The notes: a model not told the origin generated them from the letters alone. Shown: positions 15,812 through 25,051, counted from the first letter of the stretch. The stretch is DNA of 64,000 nucleotides from Clostridia bacterium (GCA_016297915.1 JAEDFU010000005.1:1-64000), one strand, 5' to 3'. Translations and numbers: made by a program.

Positions 15812-16843
15812 TTATCTTAGTTTGTACAAATATTTTCCGTTGTAGTAAGAGCCCTCTTCCTCTTCGACAATTACACAAGTTCGCTCTATGTCGTTGTAGA
15901 TAAGGTCGTTGTAATTGATATAACTTACAAGAGTTGAGTATATTAGCATCAATGTCTCTTGAATATTGATGTCAAGATAGAATAGTCTTTCGGTGTAGGT
16001 GACGATATTTTTGATACATTGCTCTTCGTTGAGTTTAAGTGCCGTCTCGGTTCTAACAGAGTCAAAAGGTATTTCTTCGCACAAACAGTAGTCTTTGATA
16101 AGTTGCATAATGTCTATTGCAAGTCGGTTGCTCAAATACTTTTTGGTCTCAACTTCGCCTAGGTCCTGAGCTCTCTCCAATTGACCAAGTTTGCTCAAAT
16201 ATTCTTCTCGTCTTAGTTTGTTTGTAAACATTTCCATTTGCTCAGTTTTGGCTTTGAGTTCAAATAGTATTGCTGACTTAAGTTCGCCTTTGGTTGGCGC
16301 AACTATTTTGTAGTCCTTGTTCTTTTTTTCTTTGAGAACATTTAGACCTCGGAAGAATTTTCGCTCTCTAAATTCAATAAGTGATGGTGCATAAAAAGTT
16401 ATAGGTGAGCAGTTTGATGCACCCATAAAAGGGAAGTCTTTGTTTGGCTTGAGTTTGAGATTCCAACAAACAAATGCAGATAAATTTATTCCGCTTGTTA
16501 TGCATAGTATTGTTGCATCATCGTTAAATTTTTCTTGAATGTTTACAATGGCATCTATATTTCTTTGAAGTGCATTTTTCCATTCCTCGCCTTCAACGCT
16601 TCCTACCTCGTTAAATCTCTCTTCCTCAACAATAGGGATATTCAAAGTTCGGTTGATAATCTGAGCAGTTTTTTTGCAACGATAAAAAGTCGAAGTGTAA
16701 ATCGCATTAATCTTTTGATTAGCAAGCAGTTCACTTACAAGCTCGGCATCCTTAATTCCATTGTCTGTCAAGTCGTCATCTTGACTTCTTAATTTGCGTG
16801 GGTCAACATCCCTTTCGGCGTGATGACAATAAATAATTTTCAT
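15812..16843 (-). CDS. Atypical histidine-phosphatase-like protein fused to an unknown C-terminal domain
   Basis: The first 160 residues follow the phosphoglycerate-mutase/histidine phosphatase fold. The RHG motif is HHA (IYCHHAERD), the second phosphate-binding Arg is kept in STFYRCKKTA, and the usual second-His motif (HG) reads CITSGINL, with Ser where His is expected. Residues 160-343 are helical, with no known family. The phosphatase activity is therefore doubtful. The start codon overlaps the stop of cca by one base (TAATG), so translation is probably coupled and the two may work together in RNA or nucleotide metabolism (inference). Confidence 0.7.
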   Translation of the reverse strand: MKIIYCHHAERDVDPRKLRSQDDDLTDNGIKDAELVSELLANQKINAIYTSTFYRCKKTAQIINRTLNIPIVEEERFNEVGSVEGEEWKNALQRNIDAIVNIQEKFNDDATILCITSGINLSAFVCWNLKLKPNKDFPFMGASNCSPITFYAPSLIEFRERKFFRGLNVLKEKKNKDYKIVAPTKGELKSAILFELKAKTEQMEMFTNKLRREEYLSKLGQLERAQDLGEVETKKYLSNRLAIDIMQLIKDYCLCEEIPFDSVRTETALKLNEEQCIKNIVTYTERLFYLDINIQETLMLIYSTLVSYINYNDLIYNDIERTCVIVEEEEGSYYNGKYLYKLR

Positions 16844-18135
16844 TAGTTGCTCCTTTTGTTTTTTATTATGTCCAAAAATGTCTGATTAATATTTTTTGCA
16901 GTGTTAATTAGTGCTATATTTTTGTTTGGGATTTTCATCTCAATTACTTGATTGTACAGTGTGCTTAGTATTTGACCTATGTATCTTTTGTCAATCCTAA
17001 CATCAATTAAGTCTTGGGCTGTTACATCTAGGTCGTGTACACTTAGTGGTAGGTTTTTGCCACGAACTAATTGGATATTGCTATCAAGTCTTTCTTTTGC
17101 TTGTTCGCTAAGATACATGTGGATTAACATTCGATTGTCGTCTGCAAGTCCTAAGTAGTTGATGCTTGCATTTAGAATATCGACATCGTGCTCTATGTTT
17201 TGGTATATTAGATATAACTTTTCAAGTAGTCTAATAATTTCGCTAGACTCTCTTATTCCTTCTAGTCCAAAGAGGGTGTTTATTGAAAATTTGAGATGAG
17301 CAGGCTTCATATAATGCTTGCCAAAATTTTTGAGCACAGCCAAATAAAATCCAGTTAGCCTCAAATTTTCTGGTAGTTTGTAAAATATATTTTTATCTTT
17401 TTTGGAAAGTTTTTTGATTGTGTGCAAACTATGATTAAAAATAAGTGGCAATAGTTCAAGTTTATTTAGGCTGTCCCAAAAAATTGTATTGGGATTTTCA
17501 AACTTTAGGTCGGCTACTGTTAATAGTTTTAGTTCGTTTAGTATTCGCTCTTTGGAAATGCTTTTTAGATTTGTTCTAAAACACTTAAGCGCCTTGGCTG
17601 TGTCTCTTTGAATTTTGAAATTATAAGTGCTTGCAAATCTAATAACCCTAAGTATTCTAAGTCCGTCGTCTCTAAGTGTAATGTCTGGCTGGTTGGAGGT
17701 GCATATTCTATGTTTGTTTAGATCTTTGAGACCACCTAGAGGATCAATTATTTGGTCGCTTGTTATATCATAATAGATTGAGTTTATGGTGAGGTCTCGC
17801 CTCAATGCATCAATGCTCAAATCATCAACAAATTTTACGCTAGACGGAGAGTGTCCACTAGTGTAACTCTCGGTTCTAAATCTAGTGTATTCAAAGCACT
17901 CCTTGGAATTTTTGATTTGCAAAGTTCCAAGTGTTTTGTTGATAATCTTGCAATCAAATTTTAGAGTACTACAAATCTCCATGACTTTGTCAATAGGCAT
18001 GTTTGATGCGATGTCTATATCTTCGGGATTTAGTCCAAGCAATATATCACGCACAAAACCTCCCACTATATATAAGTGGAAGTCTTGTTTTGCAAAACTA
18101 TTTGCTAATTTTTTGAGCCCCTTAGATATTTCCAT
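16843..18135 (-). CDS. cca: CCA-adding enzyme / tRNA nucleotidyltransferase
   Basis: A class II tRNA nucleotidyltransferase of 430 residues that repairs or adds the 3' CCA of tRNAs. The head-domain motif GGFVRDILLG followed by the two metal-binding Asp in PEDIDIA is intact, as is RRDLTINSIYYD and the neck segment HRICTS...DGLRILRVIRFAS. The C-terminal body and tail are of normal length. The -10 box of its promoter is only nine bases before the ATG and no ribosome binding site is present, so the mRNA is probably leaderless. It is followed in the same transcript by the phosphatase-like gene. Confidence 0.92.
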   Translation of the reverse strand: MEISKGLKKLANSFAKQDFHLYIVGGFVRDILLGLNPEDIDIASNMPIDKVMEICSTLKFDCKIINKTLGTLQIKNSKECFEYTRFRTESYTSGHSPSSVKFVDDLSIDALRRDLTINSIYYDITSDQIIDPLGGLKDLNKHRICTSNQPDITLRDDGLRILRVIRFASTYNFKIQRDTAKALKCFRTNLKSISKERILNELKLLTVADLKFENPNTIFWDSLNKLELLPLIFNHSLHTIKKLSKKDKNIFYKLPENLRLTGFYLAVLKNFGKHYMKPAHLKFSINTLFGLEGIRESSEIIRLLEKLYLIYQNIEHDVDILNASINYLGLADDNRMLIHMYLSEQAKERLDSNIQLVRGKNLPLSVHDLDVTAQDLIDVRIDKRYIGQILSTLYNQVIEMKIPNKNIALINTAKNINQTFLDIIKNKRSN

Positions 18136-18144
18136 ACTAATATA

Positions 18145-18173
18145 AGTATAGCATAACTTAATTTTATAAGCAA
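18145..18173 (-). promoter_or_regulatory. Promoter of cca (leaderless)
   Basis: On the minus strand TTGCTT (18168-18173), 17 bases, TATACT (18145-18150) preceded by TGC. The start codon is nine bases past the -10 box, so transcription should begin two to five bases before the ATG. Confidence 0.75.
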
Positions 18174-18242
18174 AAAATTCAAGACACTAGTCAAAATTTT
18201 TTTTGAAAACATCAACTTTTTAAGTAATTTTTTTAATTTTTA

Positions 18243-18271
18243 TTGTTAAAATTAATATTAGATGTTATACT
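18243..18271 (+). promoter_or_regulatory. Promoter of the SHOCT/membrane-protein operon
   Basis: TTGTTA (18243-18248), 17 bases, TATACT (18266-18271) preceded by TGT (extended -10). The leader before ATG 18314 is about 35 bases. Confidence 0.65.
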
Positions 18272-18313
18272 TGTAATATATATAGTTGATAATGTTAGCC
18301 AAAAGGATTTTGC

Positions 18314-19177
18314 ATGAAAACAAAAAAATTAACACTTTCGTCAGGAATCTTGCTAGTTATAGCGGCAAGTTTGAGTATATTTGGACTAATTGCTGTAGTT
18401 GAAGCATTAGTCAAAACCCTACTTTTTACACCAGTAAATGTTGAGGGCAACAGGGAGTATGTGCTTACTTATTTGATAGTTAGTATTTATCAAATTTGCT
18501 TGTATATCGCTCAAGGCATTGTTTATATGATTTTTGGAGTAAAAATGATTAAGCGTAGTACTCCAACTTCAGAGGGCAAGGCAAACAAAAAAATATTGAT
18601 AGCATCACTCGTTTGTGTAAGTTGTAGTTTGATATTTGATCCAGTTGAAATCATGAAACTACTTTTTGTTGCTTTGATTCCAGTGATAGCATGTGCACTA
18701 AGTTTTGATACAAAGGTTGTTGAACCAGTAGTCGAAAAACCTGTTTACTTGTATGGAACTAACAAAAACGGCAAAGACTTGGGTGGAGTAAATCTAGACG
18801 ATGCTGGCAATGTTGTATCAGACAAACCTTATGCAGTTGTAGACAAATTTGGCAAAGTTGAATATGTTGGCGGAAATCAAAACAATGTAGCCAATGTTCA
18901 AACTGCAAGTGATAACAATGTCAAAGCTTCTGCACAAAGTGCTTTTGAACCAAGTAACGCACAACTTAATGAGTCAAAACTTGCAACCCTTGCTCAACTA
19001 AAAAATAGTGGAGTGATATCCGAGGCAGAGTATAATGAATTCGTGAGCAAGGTTGTATCTAATCAAACTGTCAAGGTGAATGCGGACAAATCGGAAGATA
19101 TCAAGGTTCCAAATAAGTCGCGTGTCTCAAAAGTCACCAAAACTACAACAAAAAAGCCTCAAACAAAAGACAAATAA
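18314..19177 (+). CDS. Membrane protein with C-terminal SHOCT-like segment
   Basis: The 287-residue protein has four predicted membrane spans in the first 140 residues, then a polar cytoplasmic part. Residues about 218-246 (LATLAQLKNSGVISEAEYNEFVSKVV) match the SHOCT pattern, a short helical motif with a Gly-Val-Ile-Ser-x-x-Glu-Tyr/Phe core that often mediates oligomers at membranes. The end is Lys/Thr-rich. AAGGA lies before ATG 18314. It heads a group of five small genes, and the product of 20066-20605 has the same ending, so they may interact. Confidence 0.6.
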   Translation: MKTKKLTLSSGILLVIAASLSIFGLIAVVEALVKTLLFTPVNVEGNREYVLTYLIVSIYQICLYIAQGIVYMIFGVKMIKRSTPTSEGKANKKILIASLVCVSCSLIFDPVEIMKLLFVALIPVIACALSFDTKVVEPVVEKPVYLYGTNKNGKDLGGVNLDDAGNVVSDKPYAVVDKFGKVEYVGGNQNNVANVQTASDNNVKASAQSAFEPSNAQLNESKLATLAQLKNSGVISEAEYNEFVSKVVSNQTVKVNADKSEDIKVPNKSRVSKVTKTTTKKPQTKDK

Positions 19178-19200
19178 ATTGAGACTTCTGAGGAAAATAA

Positions 19201-19671
19201 ATGAAATCAAGAGTAATACTATTTAAAACATCTGGAATTTTGAAGATCGTTCTTGCTGGCACTATATTTTTGCTCTTTTTGCTAGTGCTATTGCTTAGTG
19301 GGGTTCTCAAAAATTTTTATTTGGACAATTACACTTTGGTCGAAGAGATGGTTGCCGAAACAGTACGAAATGACCCATCACAAGCCTTTTTGCAAACAAT
19401 GGACAATGCCGAGGTGGTTGATTACATCATGAAACCTGTCATACAACTAGCGCTATTCTTTGTTTTTTATGGCTTGATTGGGATAGGTTTTGGGGTATTG
19501 AACCTTGTGTTTACCAGAAAATACGATGACTTAATTGGAGACAAAACATCCAAAAAAGTCTGGTTTGTTGTAATGCAATTTTTATTTGCAGTAGGAATTA
19601 TTACAAATATCTTAAGCACTGTAGCAGTGTTTGTGAAGGACAAAAAGAAATTAAATGAGGATTTGCAATGA
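19201..19671 (+). CDS. Small membrane protein of unknown function
   Basis: A 156-residue protein with three clear hydrophobic spans (about residues 14-36, 78-102 and 118-142) and an outside loop after the first. No family is recognised. GAGG lies eight bases before ATG 19201. Its last four bases overlap the next gene (ATGA), so they are translationally coupled. Confidence 0.6.
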   Translation: MKSRVILFKTSGILKIVLAGTIFLLFLLVLLLSGVLKNFYLDNYTLVEEMVAETVRNDPSQAFLQTMDNAEVVDYIMKPVIQLALFFVFYGLIGIGFGVLNLVFTRKYDDLIGDKTSKKVWFVVMQFLFAVGIITNILSTVAVFVKDKKKLNEDLQ

Positions 19672-20036
19672 TTAAGGGTGCTAATGGAAAAAGATTTAAT
19701 TATTTTATGAGTGCATTTTTTAGACTATTTTGTTTTGTGGGATGTTTGATTGCTTTTATCGTAGTCAAAATCGCAGTTAGACCGTCAATTGATTGGTTAA
19801 ATTACTTACTACTTGGGCTTAGCCTTGGCGGACTAGTATCAGGAGTATTTAATCTAATTTTATGTGGGCTTACAGCGACCGCTTACAAGACAAATAAGAG
19901 AATTCAAATTATTTGCTTGATAGTAACAATCCTTACAGGTGGAATTGTGGGCACGACGCTTACAAGTGTTGCTTTGGGCACAAGGGTCTTGGATGACGAA
20001 GTTGAAAACGAAAAGATTTTTAAAATCAAAAAGTAA
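19668..20036 (+). CDS. Small membrane protein of unknown function
   Basis: A 122-residue protein with three hydrophobic spans and a charged C-terminus. Its start overlaps the previous stop (ATGA). No family is recognised; the clear overlap with its neighbour is the main argument that it is a real gene. Confidence 0.6.
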   Translation: MIKGANGKRFNYFMSAFFRLFCFVGCLIAFIVVKIAVRPSIDWLNYLLLGLSLGGLVSGVFNLILCGLTATAYKTNKRIQIICLIVTILTGGIVGTTLTSVALGTRVLDDEVENEKIFKIKK

Positions 20037-20065
20037 ATATACCAAAATTTAAAGGGAAGACTGAA

Positions 20066-20605
20066 ATGACAAAAAAGAAAAACAAAAATGTAATGCTTAC
20101 TTTGACATTAATTTTTACAATATTGCAGATTTGTATAAATGTTTTTGTAGGATTTGTTCTTGTATGTAATCTATGGGGATTTATAGATTATTACAACGAA
20201 CTTATGTCTAGCGTTATTGCTAATTACGATTTGAACATGTATTTGACTAGTTATTATATCGAACTTACACTTGCTTCAATTATTAATATTTATTCTGCTA
20301 TATTCTATTTCAAAGGCATTAAGTACAGAGTTTCAAACAAACAATATGGCAAAATGGTGCTTGTATATGCAATCATTCAATTATTATTCTCCGCATACAT
20401 TCCAGCTATATTTGGAATAATCACAGGGGCTTTGATGATTAACAAAAAGCCAACAATAGCCAAATCTCAAGAACAAAGTTTTTTGTCAGATTACAAACTA
20501 ATGGCAATGAGCGAGGCTGTTACCAGACTCAAAGAACTCAGAGCAACAGGTGCTATATCAGAGGAAGAATATTATGCTAATCTAAACAAAATATTAGAAG
20601 GCTAA
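20066..20605 (+). CDS. Membrane protein with C-terminal SHOCT-like motif
   Basis: Three or four hydrophobic spans fill residues 10-130. The last 30 residues (AVTRLKELRATGAISEEEYYANLNKIL) match SHOCT, with the GAISEEEY core. It is the second protein in this operon with such an end. AAGGGAAG precedes ATG 20066. No enzyme motif is seen. Confidence 0.6.
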   Translation: MTKKKNKNVMLTLTLIFTILQICINVFVGFVLVCNLWGFIDYYNELMSSVIANYDLNMYLTSYYIELTLASIINIYSAIFYFKGIKYRVSNKQYGKMVLVYAIIQLLFSAYIPAIFGIITGALMINKKPTIAKSQEQSFLSDYKLMAMSEAVTRLKELRATGAISEEEYYANLNKILEG

Positions 20606-20620
20606 TTACTGGAGAAAATT

Positions 20621-21640
20621 ATGAAGAAGTGCAAAAAATGTGGTGGAGTATTAATATTTGACCCTAACACATGTGGGCTTATGTGTAATAAGTGCTCCGA
20701 GCATCAAAATTTTGAAAGAACTAATAATTATAACAAACATCCGTTTGTAATGACTGCTCACACTGACGAGGGCATAGATATGTCGCAAGTCAAGTTTCAT
20801 TGTCCTAGTTGTGGTGCTTCTTTTGAGGGTAAAAATTATTCGTTATCCGATATATGTAGTTACTGTGGCGGACATTTGATAGCAAATCTAAACGAAAAAG
20901 GTTTGCCAGATGCAATAATACCTTTTGCCTTTGACAAACAAACCGCAAAAAAGTTGTTTAAATCAGGTCTTGGCAAAAAGTGGTTTTTGCCAGATAAATT
21001 CAAAAAAGAACCTCCAGTGGGTTTGATTGAGAGTATTTATATTCCAGCATATTTGTGCGAAATCGCAACAGATAGTTCATACAGAGGCAGAATTTACGAA
21101 AATGAAACAGACCGTGACGGCAATTCATATAGAGATTATGAAATGATTTCTGGCACAGAGCCTGTGACTACCAAAGATATCATGATTGAATGTAGTAGTT
21201 ATCTAAGCCAAACAACCCTCAATCAGATTAAGCCTTATTATTTTTCCAAACTATATAAGTTTAGACCAGAATTTTTGTATGGCTATTCGGTTGAGTATTA
21301 TGATAGGAATTTGGATAAATGCAAGAGCATTATTGAGGAAATTGTCAAATCCAATATTAGAACACAAATTCTTAGACACTATCGCTATGACGGCGTGGAT
21401 TATCTAAATATTGATACAACATACAATGAGTGCAAGTATAGCAAGATAGTCTTGCCATCATATAGAGTAAAGTATACATACAAACAAAAAGAGTACAGTA
21501 CATTCTTGAATGGACAGACCGGCAAGATTGGTGGCAATATTCCTAGATCCAAGCTCAAAATTGGGTTATTTGTAGGCGGTGTTATTGCTGCTATTTGTGC
21601 ACTTTCTGCAGTCATAGTAGCTGTTGTTGGGGGATTATAA
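20621..21640 (+). CDS. Zinc-ribbon protein with a C-terminal membrane segment
   Basis: The protein (339 residues) has an N-terminal zinc ribbon (CKKCGG...CNKC), a second ribbon at about residues 66-86 (CPSCGASFEG...CSYCGG) and one membrane span at the end (GLFVGGVIAAICALSAVIVAVV). The middle, with IIPFAFDKQTAKKLF and ESIYIPAYLCEI, resembles the widespread TFIIB-type zinc-ribbon proteins of Firmicutes. Their function is not established. It lies between the SHOCT-like gene (15 bp gap) and tilS (15 bp gap), and GGAG precedes the ATG. Confidence 0.65.
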   Translation: MKKCKKCGGVLIFDPNTCGLMCNKCSEHQNFERTNNYNKHPFVMTAHTDEGIDMSQVKFHCPSCGASFEGKNYSLSDICSYCGGHLIANLNEKGLPDAIIPFAFDKQTAKKLFKSGLGKKWFLPDKFKKEPPVGLIESIYIPAYLCEIATDSSYRGRIYENETDRDGNSYRDYEMISGTEPVTTKDIMIECSSYLSQTTLNQIKPYYFSKLYKFRPEFLYGYSVEYYDRNLDKCKSIIEEIVKSNIRTQILRHYRYDGVDYLNIDTTYNECKYSKIVLPSYRVKYTYKQKEYSTFLNGQTGKIGGNIPRSKLKIGLFVGGVIAAICALSAVIVAVVGGL

Positions 21641-21655
21641 AATAGCGAGGATTTT

Positions 21656-22990
21656 ATGGAAAATATACTAAAGAATATCAAAAAAAGACAAATGTTAAGA
21701 TACGGCGATAGAGTTGCCGTTGCATGTTCTGGTGGCAAAGATAGCATGTGTTTACTCAACTTTTTGTGGACACATAGAGATGAGTTGGGAATAACTGTTT
21801 GTGCTGTAAATGTTGATCATGGGATTAGAGAAAATAGTGCAAACGATAGCGAATTTGTTATTAATTATTGTCAGAAAAATGGCATAAAAGTATATTCTTT
21901 TAAGGTCAACGCCAAACAATTTGCCGAAGACAAAAAACTTACGCTTGAACAAGGTGCAAGAGAGTGTAGATATAGAGTTTTCAAGAGTTTAATAAACAAA
22001 AACTTAGTAGACAAAATTGCACTTGCCCATCATCTACAAGACCAAGCAGAGACAATTCTTCTCAATATATTTAGAGGAACTGGCATCGGTGGAGCAAGCG
22101 GAATGGACTATGTAAGAGATGACATTTATATTCGTCCAATGCTCGATACATCCAAGGCATCTATTAGTGCATATATTGAGAGCAATGACATTCCTTATGT
22201 TGAGGATGAGACAAACGATAATTCGGAGTACAATCGAAATTATATCCGCAATCAAATTATGCCACTTATTCGTAATCGTTGGCAAAATGCAGATAGTGCT
22301 ATAGTTAGTTTTGGTGCTAATTGTAGAGAGGACGATAGCTATATTGAGAGTACAATTAGTAGCGACGCATTGCTCGTTGAGGACGGAATTGCTAGAGTGT
22401 ATATCAATTACTTTATTAATCCAGCATCTTACACATATAGATTGATCTTGAGAGCGCTTAAGGCTATTAATATGAATACTAATATTGAGAAAAAACATCT
22501 CAAAATGATCTGTAATATGGCTTTGGAGAGCGAAAACGGCACAAAGATTAGTTTGCCAAACGGACTAACTGTTATCAAAGAATATAATTTTGTTACATTT
22601 ACAAATCGAAACATCAAACCTTCAAACAAGACCTATCCATTTACAAAGGGCAAATTAGATATATCTAACTTTGGTTTAATCGAAACAAACATTGTCAAAA
22701 AGTTTAAAGTTGGTGACTTTACACATTTAATTGACGCAACCAAATTACCAAAGGACGCTATTTGGAGATTTAGAAAAGACGGAGATGTCTTTGAAAAATT
22801 TGGTGGCGGAACAAACTCGCTAAGTGACTATTTGATTGACAAAAAAATCCCTTTGAGGCTAAGGAATTTAACTCCAGTTTTGGCGTCTGGTAGTGAGATA
22901 TATATTATTGCAGGAGTCGAGATTTCGGACAAAGTCAAGGTTGACAAATCGACCAAGACAGCCTATGGCATAAATGTTGTAAGATTTTAA
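21656..22990 (+). CDS. tilS: tRNA(Ile)-lysidine synthase
   Basis: TilS converts C34 of tRNA-Ile(CAU) to lysidine with ATP and lysine, which changes the reading of AUG to AUA. The 444-residue protein has the PP-loop ACSGGKDSMCLL near residues 24-35, NVDHGIRENS, the HHLQDQAETILLNIFRG block and a full C-terminal domain (WRFRKDGDVFEKFGG). GCGAGG precedes the ATG. It is the only well-known enzyme of the operon that starts at 18314, so it may be cotranscribed by chance of position. Confidence 0.95.
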   Translation: MENILKNIKKRQMLRYGDRVAVACSGGKDSMCLLNFLWTHRDELGITVCAVNVDHGIRENSANDSEFVINYCQKNGIKVYSFKVNAKQFAEDKKLTLEQGARECRYRVFKSLINKNLVDKIALAHHLQDQAETILLNIFRGTGIGGASGMDYVRDDIYIRPMLDTSKASISAYIESNDIPYVEDETNDNSEYNRNYIRNQIMPLIRNRWQNADSAIVSFGANCREDDSYIESTISSDALLVEDGIARVYINYFINPASYTYRLILRALKAINMNTNIEKKHLKMICNMALESENGTKISLPNGLTVIKEYNFVTFTNRNIKPSNKTYPFTKGKLDISNFGLIETNIVKKFKVGDFTHLIDATKLPKDAIWRFRKDGDVFEKFGGGTNSLSDYLIDKKIPLRLRNLTPVLASGSEIYIIAGVEISDKVKVDKSTKTAYGINVVRF

Positions 22991-23012
22991 ATAAAAGTGG
23001 GGACTAAAAATT

Positions 23013-23354
23013 ATGGAAAATAGAGCACTATTTAAGGCATACACGGATGCAAGAAATATGCTTGATACTTTTGACAAAGATTATTTGAGCCGAATTAGGA
23101 CTGGCAACTCGGATTCGTATGGAGAAATTGCTCAGTCGCAACTTTATCAAAAGCTAATTAAGCAATTTGGGGACTGCGAAATAGACTTTAGACAATTTAT
23201 ATTTGATGCCAAAATGTACGCAAGTGAAATAGGCAATCTCAAAAAAGAAACAGAAATCAAACATACTGACTGGGAGATTAATCCAAACATTATTGCAAGA
23301 CTTGACAAGGTGATTGAACTTTATAGAGAAAGAGAGTCCGATTATCAAATGTAA
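23013..23354 (+). CDS. Small helical protein, unknown function
   Basis: A 113-residue soluble protein, rich in charged residues and predicted helices. No family is recognised. GGGG lies 11 bases before ATG 23013 and the gene is 22 bases after tilS with a terminator right after it, so it closes the operon. Confidence 0.55.
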   Translation: MENRALFKAYTDARNMLDTFDKDYLSRIRTGNSDSYGEIAQSQLYQKLIKQFGDCEIDFRQFIFDAKMYASEIGNLKKETEIKHTDWEINPNIIARLDKVIELYRERESDYQM

Positions 23355-23356
23355 AC

Positions 23357-23389
23357 AAAAAATTCCACCAATTTTAGGTGGAATTTTTT
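23357..23389. terminator. Bidirectional terminator
   Basis: AAAAAATTCCACC and GGTGGAATTTTTT form a perfect 13 bp stem around AATTTTA, with T runs on both strands. It ends the tilS operon and glyQS. Confidence 0.92.
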
Positions 23390-23396
23390 TTTGTGA

Positions 23397-24782
23397 TTAA
23401 AATTCAACTTTGCTCGAAATATAACTGTCTAGTTCGTCGATACTAAGTCTGATTTGTTCCATTGTGTCTCTATCTCTTAGAGTTACTGTATTATCTTCGA
23501 GAGTATCAAAGTCAATTGTTACGCAATAAGGTGTTCCAATCTCGTCTTGTCTGCGATAACGCTTGCCAATAGAACCAGACTCATCGTAAGCACAATTAAA
23601 CTTTTTGCCAAGTTTGCGATAAACTTCTCTTGCTTTGTCAGACAACTTTTTGGACAAAGGTAGTATGGCTACTTTGTATGGAGCAAGAGCAGGGATTAGG
23701 TGCAAGACTACTCTTGTGTCGCCTTCGCCAACTTGCTCCTCATCATAAGCATTACATAGGATTGTGAGGAACATTCTGTCTACACCAAGTGCAGGCTCTA
23801 CAACATACGGAATATATTTTTCGTTTGTAATTGGGTCCAAGAACTCCATGTTCTCGCCACTAAACTTTTGGTGTTGTGTCAAGTCATAATCTGTTCTGTC
23901 GGCAATTCCCCAAAGTTCGCCCCAACCAAATGGGAACAAAAATTCAAAGTCGCAAGTTGCTTTGGAATAAAAACACAATTCCTCGGGACTATGATCTCTT
24001 TCTCTCAAGTTCTCTTTTTTGATGCCAAGGTCGTATAGCCATCTTCTCATTTCGTCTTTGTAAAATTTGAACCACTCCAAATCAGTGCCGGGTTTGCAAA
24101 AGAACTCAAGCTCCATTTGTTCAAATTCTCTTGTTCTAAAGATAAAGTTTCCAGGAGTAATTTCGTTACGGAAACTTCTGCCCATTTGTGCTATGCCAAA
24201 AGGCATTTTTGGACGCTCAGTTCTTACTACATTTTTGTAGTCAACAAACATTGCTTGTGCAGTCTCAGGTCTCAAATAAACTTCGCTCTTGGAGTCCTCA
24301 GTAACACCCATAAAAGTCTTGAACATTAGGTTGAAGTTTCTAAGTCCTGTAAAGTTGCTTTTGCCACAATTAGGGCAAGGAACTTTGTGCTCTGCAATAA
24401 ATTTTTCGAGTCCTTCGTTATTCAACTCTCCAACATTGATGTCCAGTCCAGATTTGATTGCATAGTCCTCAATAAGTTTGTCAGCACGATGTCTAGTTTT
24501 GCATTCTTTGCAGTCGATAAGTGGGTCAGAAAAACCAGCCAAGTGACCGCTTGCTTGCCAAACTTTTGGGTTCATAATAATGCTTGCGTCAATTCCAATA
24601 TTGTACTCGTTTTCGTGTACAAATCTCTTCCACCACAACTCTTTGATGTTCTTTTTTAGTTCGCTTCCGATAGGGCCATAATCCCAGCTGTTTGCAAGTC
24701 CGCCATAAATTTCGCTACCAGGGAATACAAAACCTCTGTTCTTGCATAGATTTACGATTTTGTCCATTGTTAAATTTGTCAT
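23397..24782 (-). CDS. glyQS: Glycyl-tRNA synthetase (alpha2 type)
   Basis: A class II synthetase of 461 residues that charges tRNA-Gly. Motifs include CKNRGFVFPGSEIYGGLANSWDYGPIG cut here in two (residues 13-25 and on), the motif 2 region FRNEITPGNFIFRTREFEQMELEFFC, and motif 3 VEPALGVDRM. A zinc-binding insertion has Cys at CKECKTRH and CPNC. The C-terminal anticodon domain is present. It is the one-chain type common in many Firmicutes and Archaea. Expression is set by the T-box leader upstream on the minus strand. Confidence 0.96.
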   Translation of the reverse strand: MTNLTMDKIVNLCKNRGFVFPGSEIYGGLANSWDYGPIGSELKKNIKELWWKRFVHENEYNIGIDASIIMNPKVWQASGHLAGFSDPLIDCKECKTRHRADKLIEDYAIKSGLDINVGELNNEGLEKFIAEHKVPCPNCGKSNFTGLRNFNLMFKTFMGVTEDSKSEVYLRPETAQAMFVDYKNVVRTERPKMPFGIAQMGRSFRNEITPGNFIFRTREFEQMELEFFCKPGTDLEWFKFYKDEMRRWLYDLGIKKENLRERDHSPEELCFYSKATCDFEFLFPFGWGELWGIADRTDYDLTQHQKFSGENMEFLDPITNEKYIPYVVEPALGVDRMFLTILCNAYDEEQVGEGDTRVVLHLIPALAPYKVAILPLSKKLSDKAREVYRKLGKKFNCAYDESGSIGKRYRRQDEIGTPYCVTIDFDTLEDNTVTLRDRDTMEQIRLSIDELDSYISSKVEF

Positions 24783-24804
24783 ATATCTCTCTCCTTTTAT
24801 TTAC

Positions 24805-24872
24805 AAAAAAATCCCTAAAACCAAAAGATACTAATCACCTTGAGTGATTGCACAAATATTGGTTTTTAGGGA
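24805..24872 (-). terminator. Regulated terminator of the T-box leader
   Basis: TCCCTAAAACCAA (24812-24824) pairs with TTGGTTTTTAGGGA (24859-24872), followed on the minus strand by seven T. It is the off-state structure of the glyQS leader. Confidence 0.88.
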
Positions 24873-25044
24873 CGATTGTTAACCGCGGTTCCACCCTAAT
24901 TGATTAAATAATCCATCTTTTTAGTTTTTGACAAGAACTTTTTTTGAAACTTGGATATTCATTTGCAATATCTATTCCTCGCAAGTCGCCACTTTGCTTA
25001 TATTAACGGAATTTGTTAGTTTTGGGATTTACTTATGTAAATTT
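24805..25044 (-). promoter_or_regulatory. T-box leader of glyQS
   Basis: On the minus strand the conserved T-box AGGGTGGAACCGCGG lies at 24883-24897, followed by the terminator stem formed by 24859-24872 with 24812-24824 and its T run (24805-24811). This is the tRNA-sensing design: uncharged tRNA-Gly pairs with the TGGA bulge and stabilises the antiterminator. The part before the T-box is only about 150 bases, and a complete canonical Stem I is not obvious. A small hairpin (24981-24997) shows GGC in its loop (24988-24990), a candidate Gly specifier. Confidence 0.93.
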
Positions 25045-25051
25045 CATGCCA

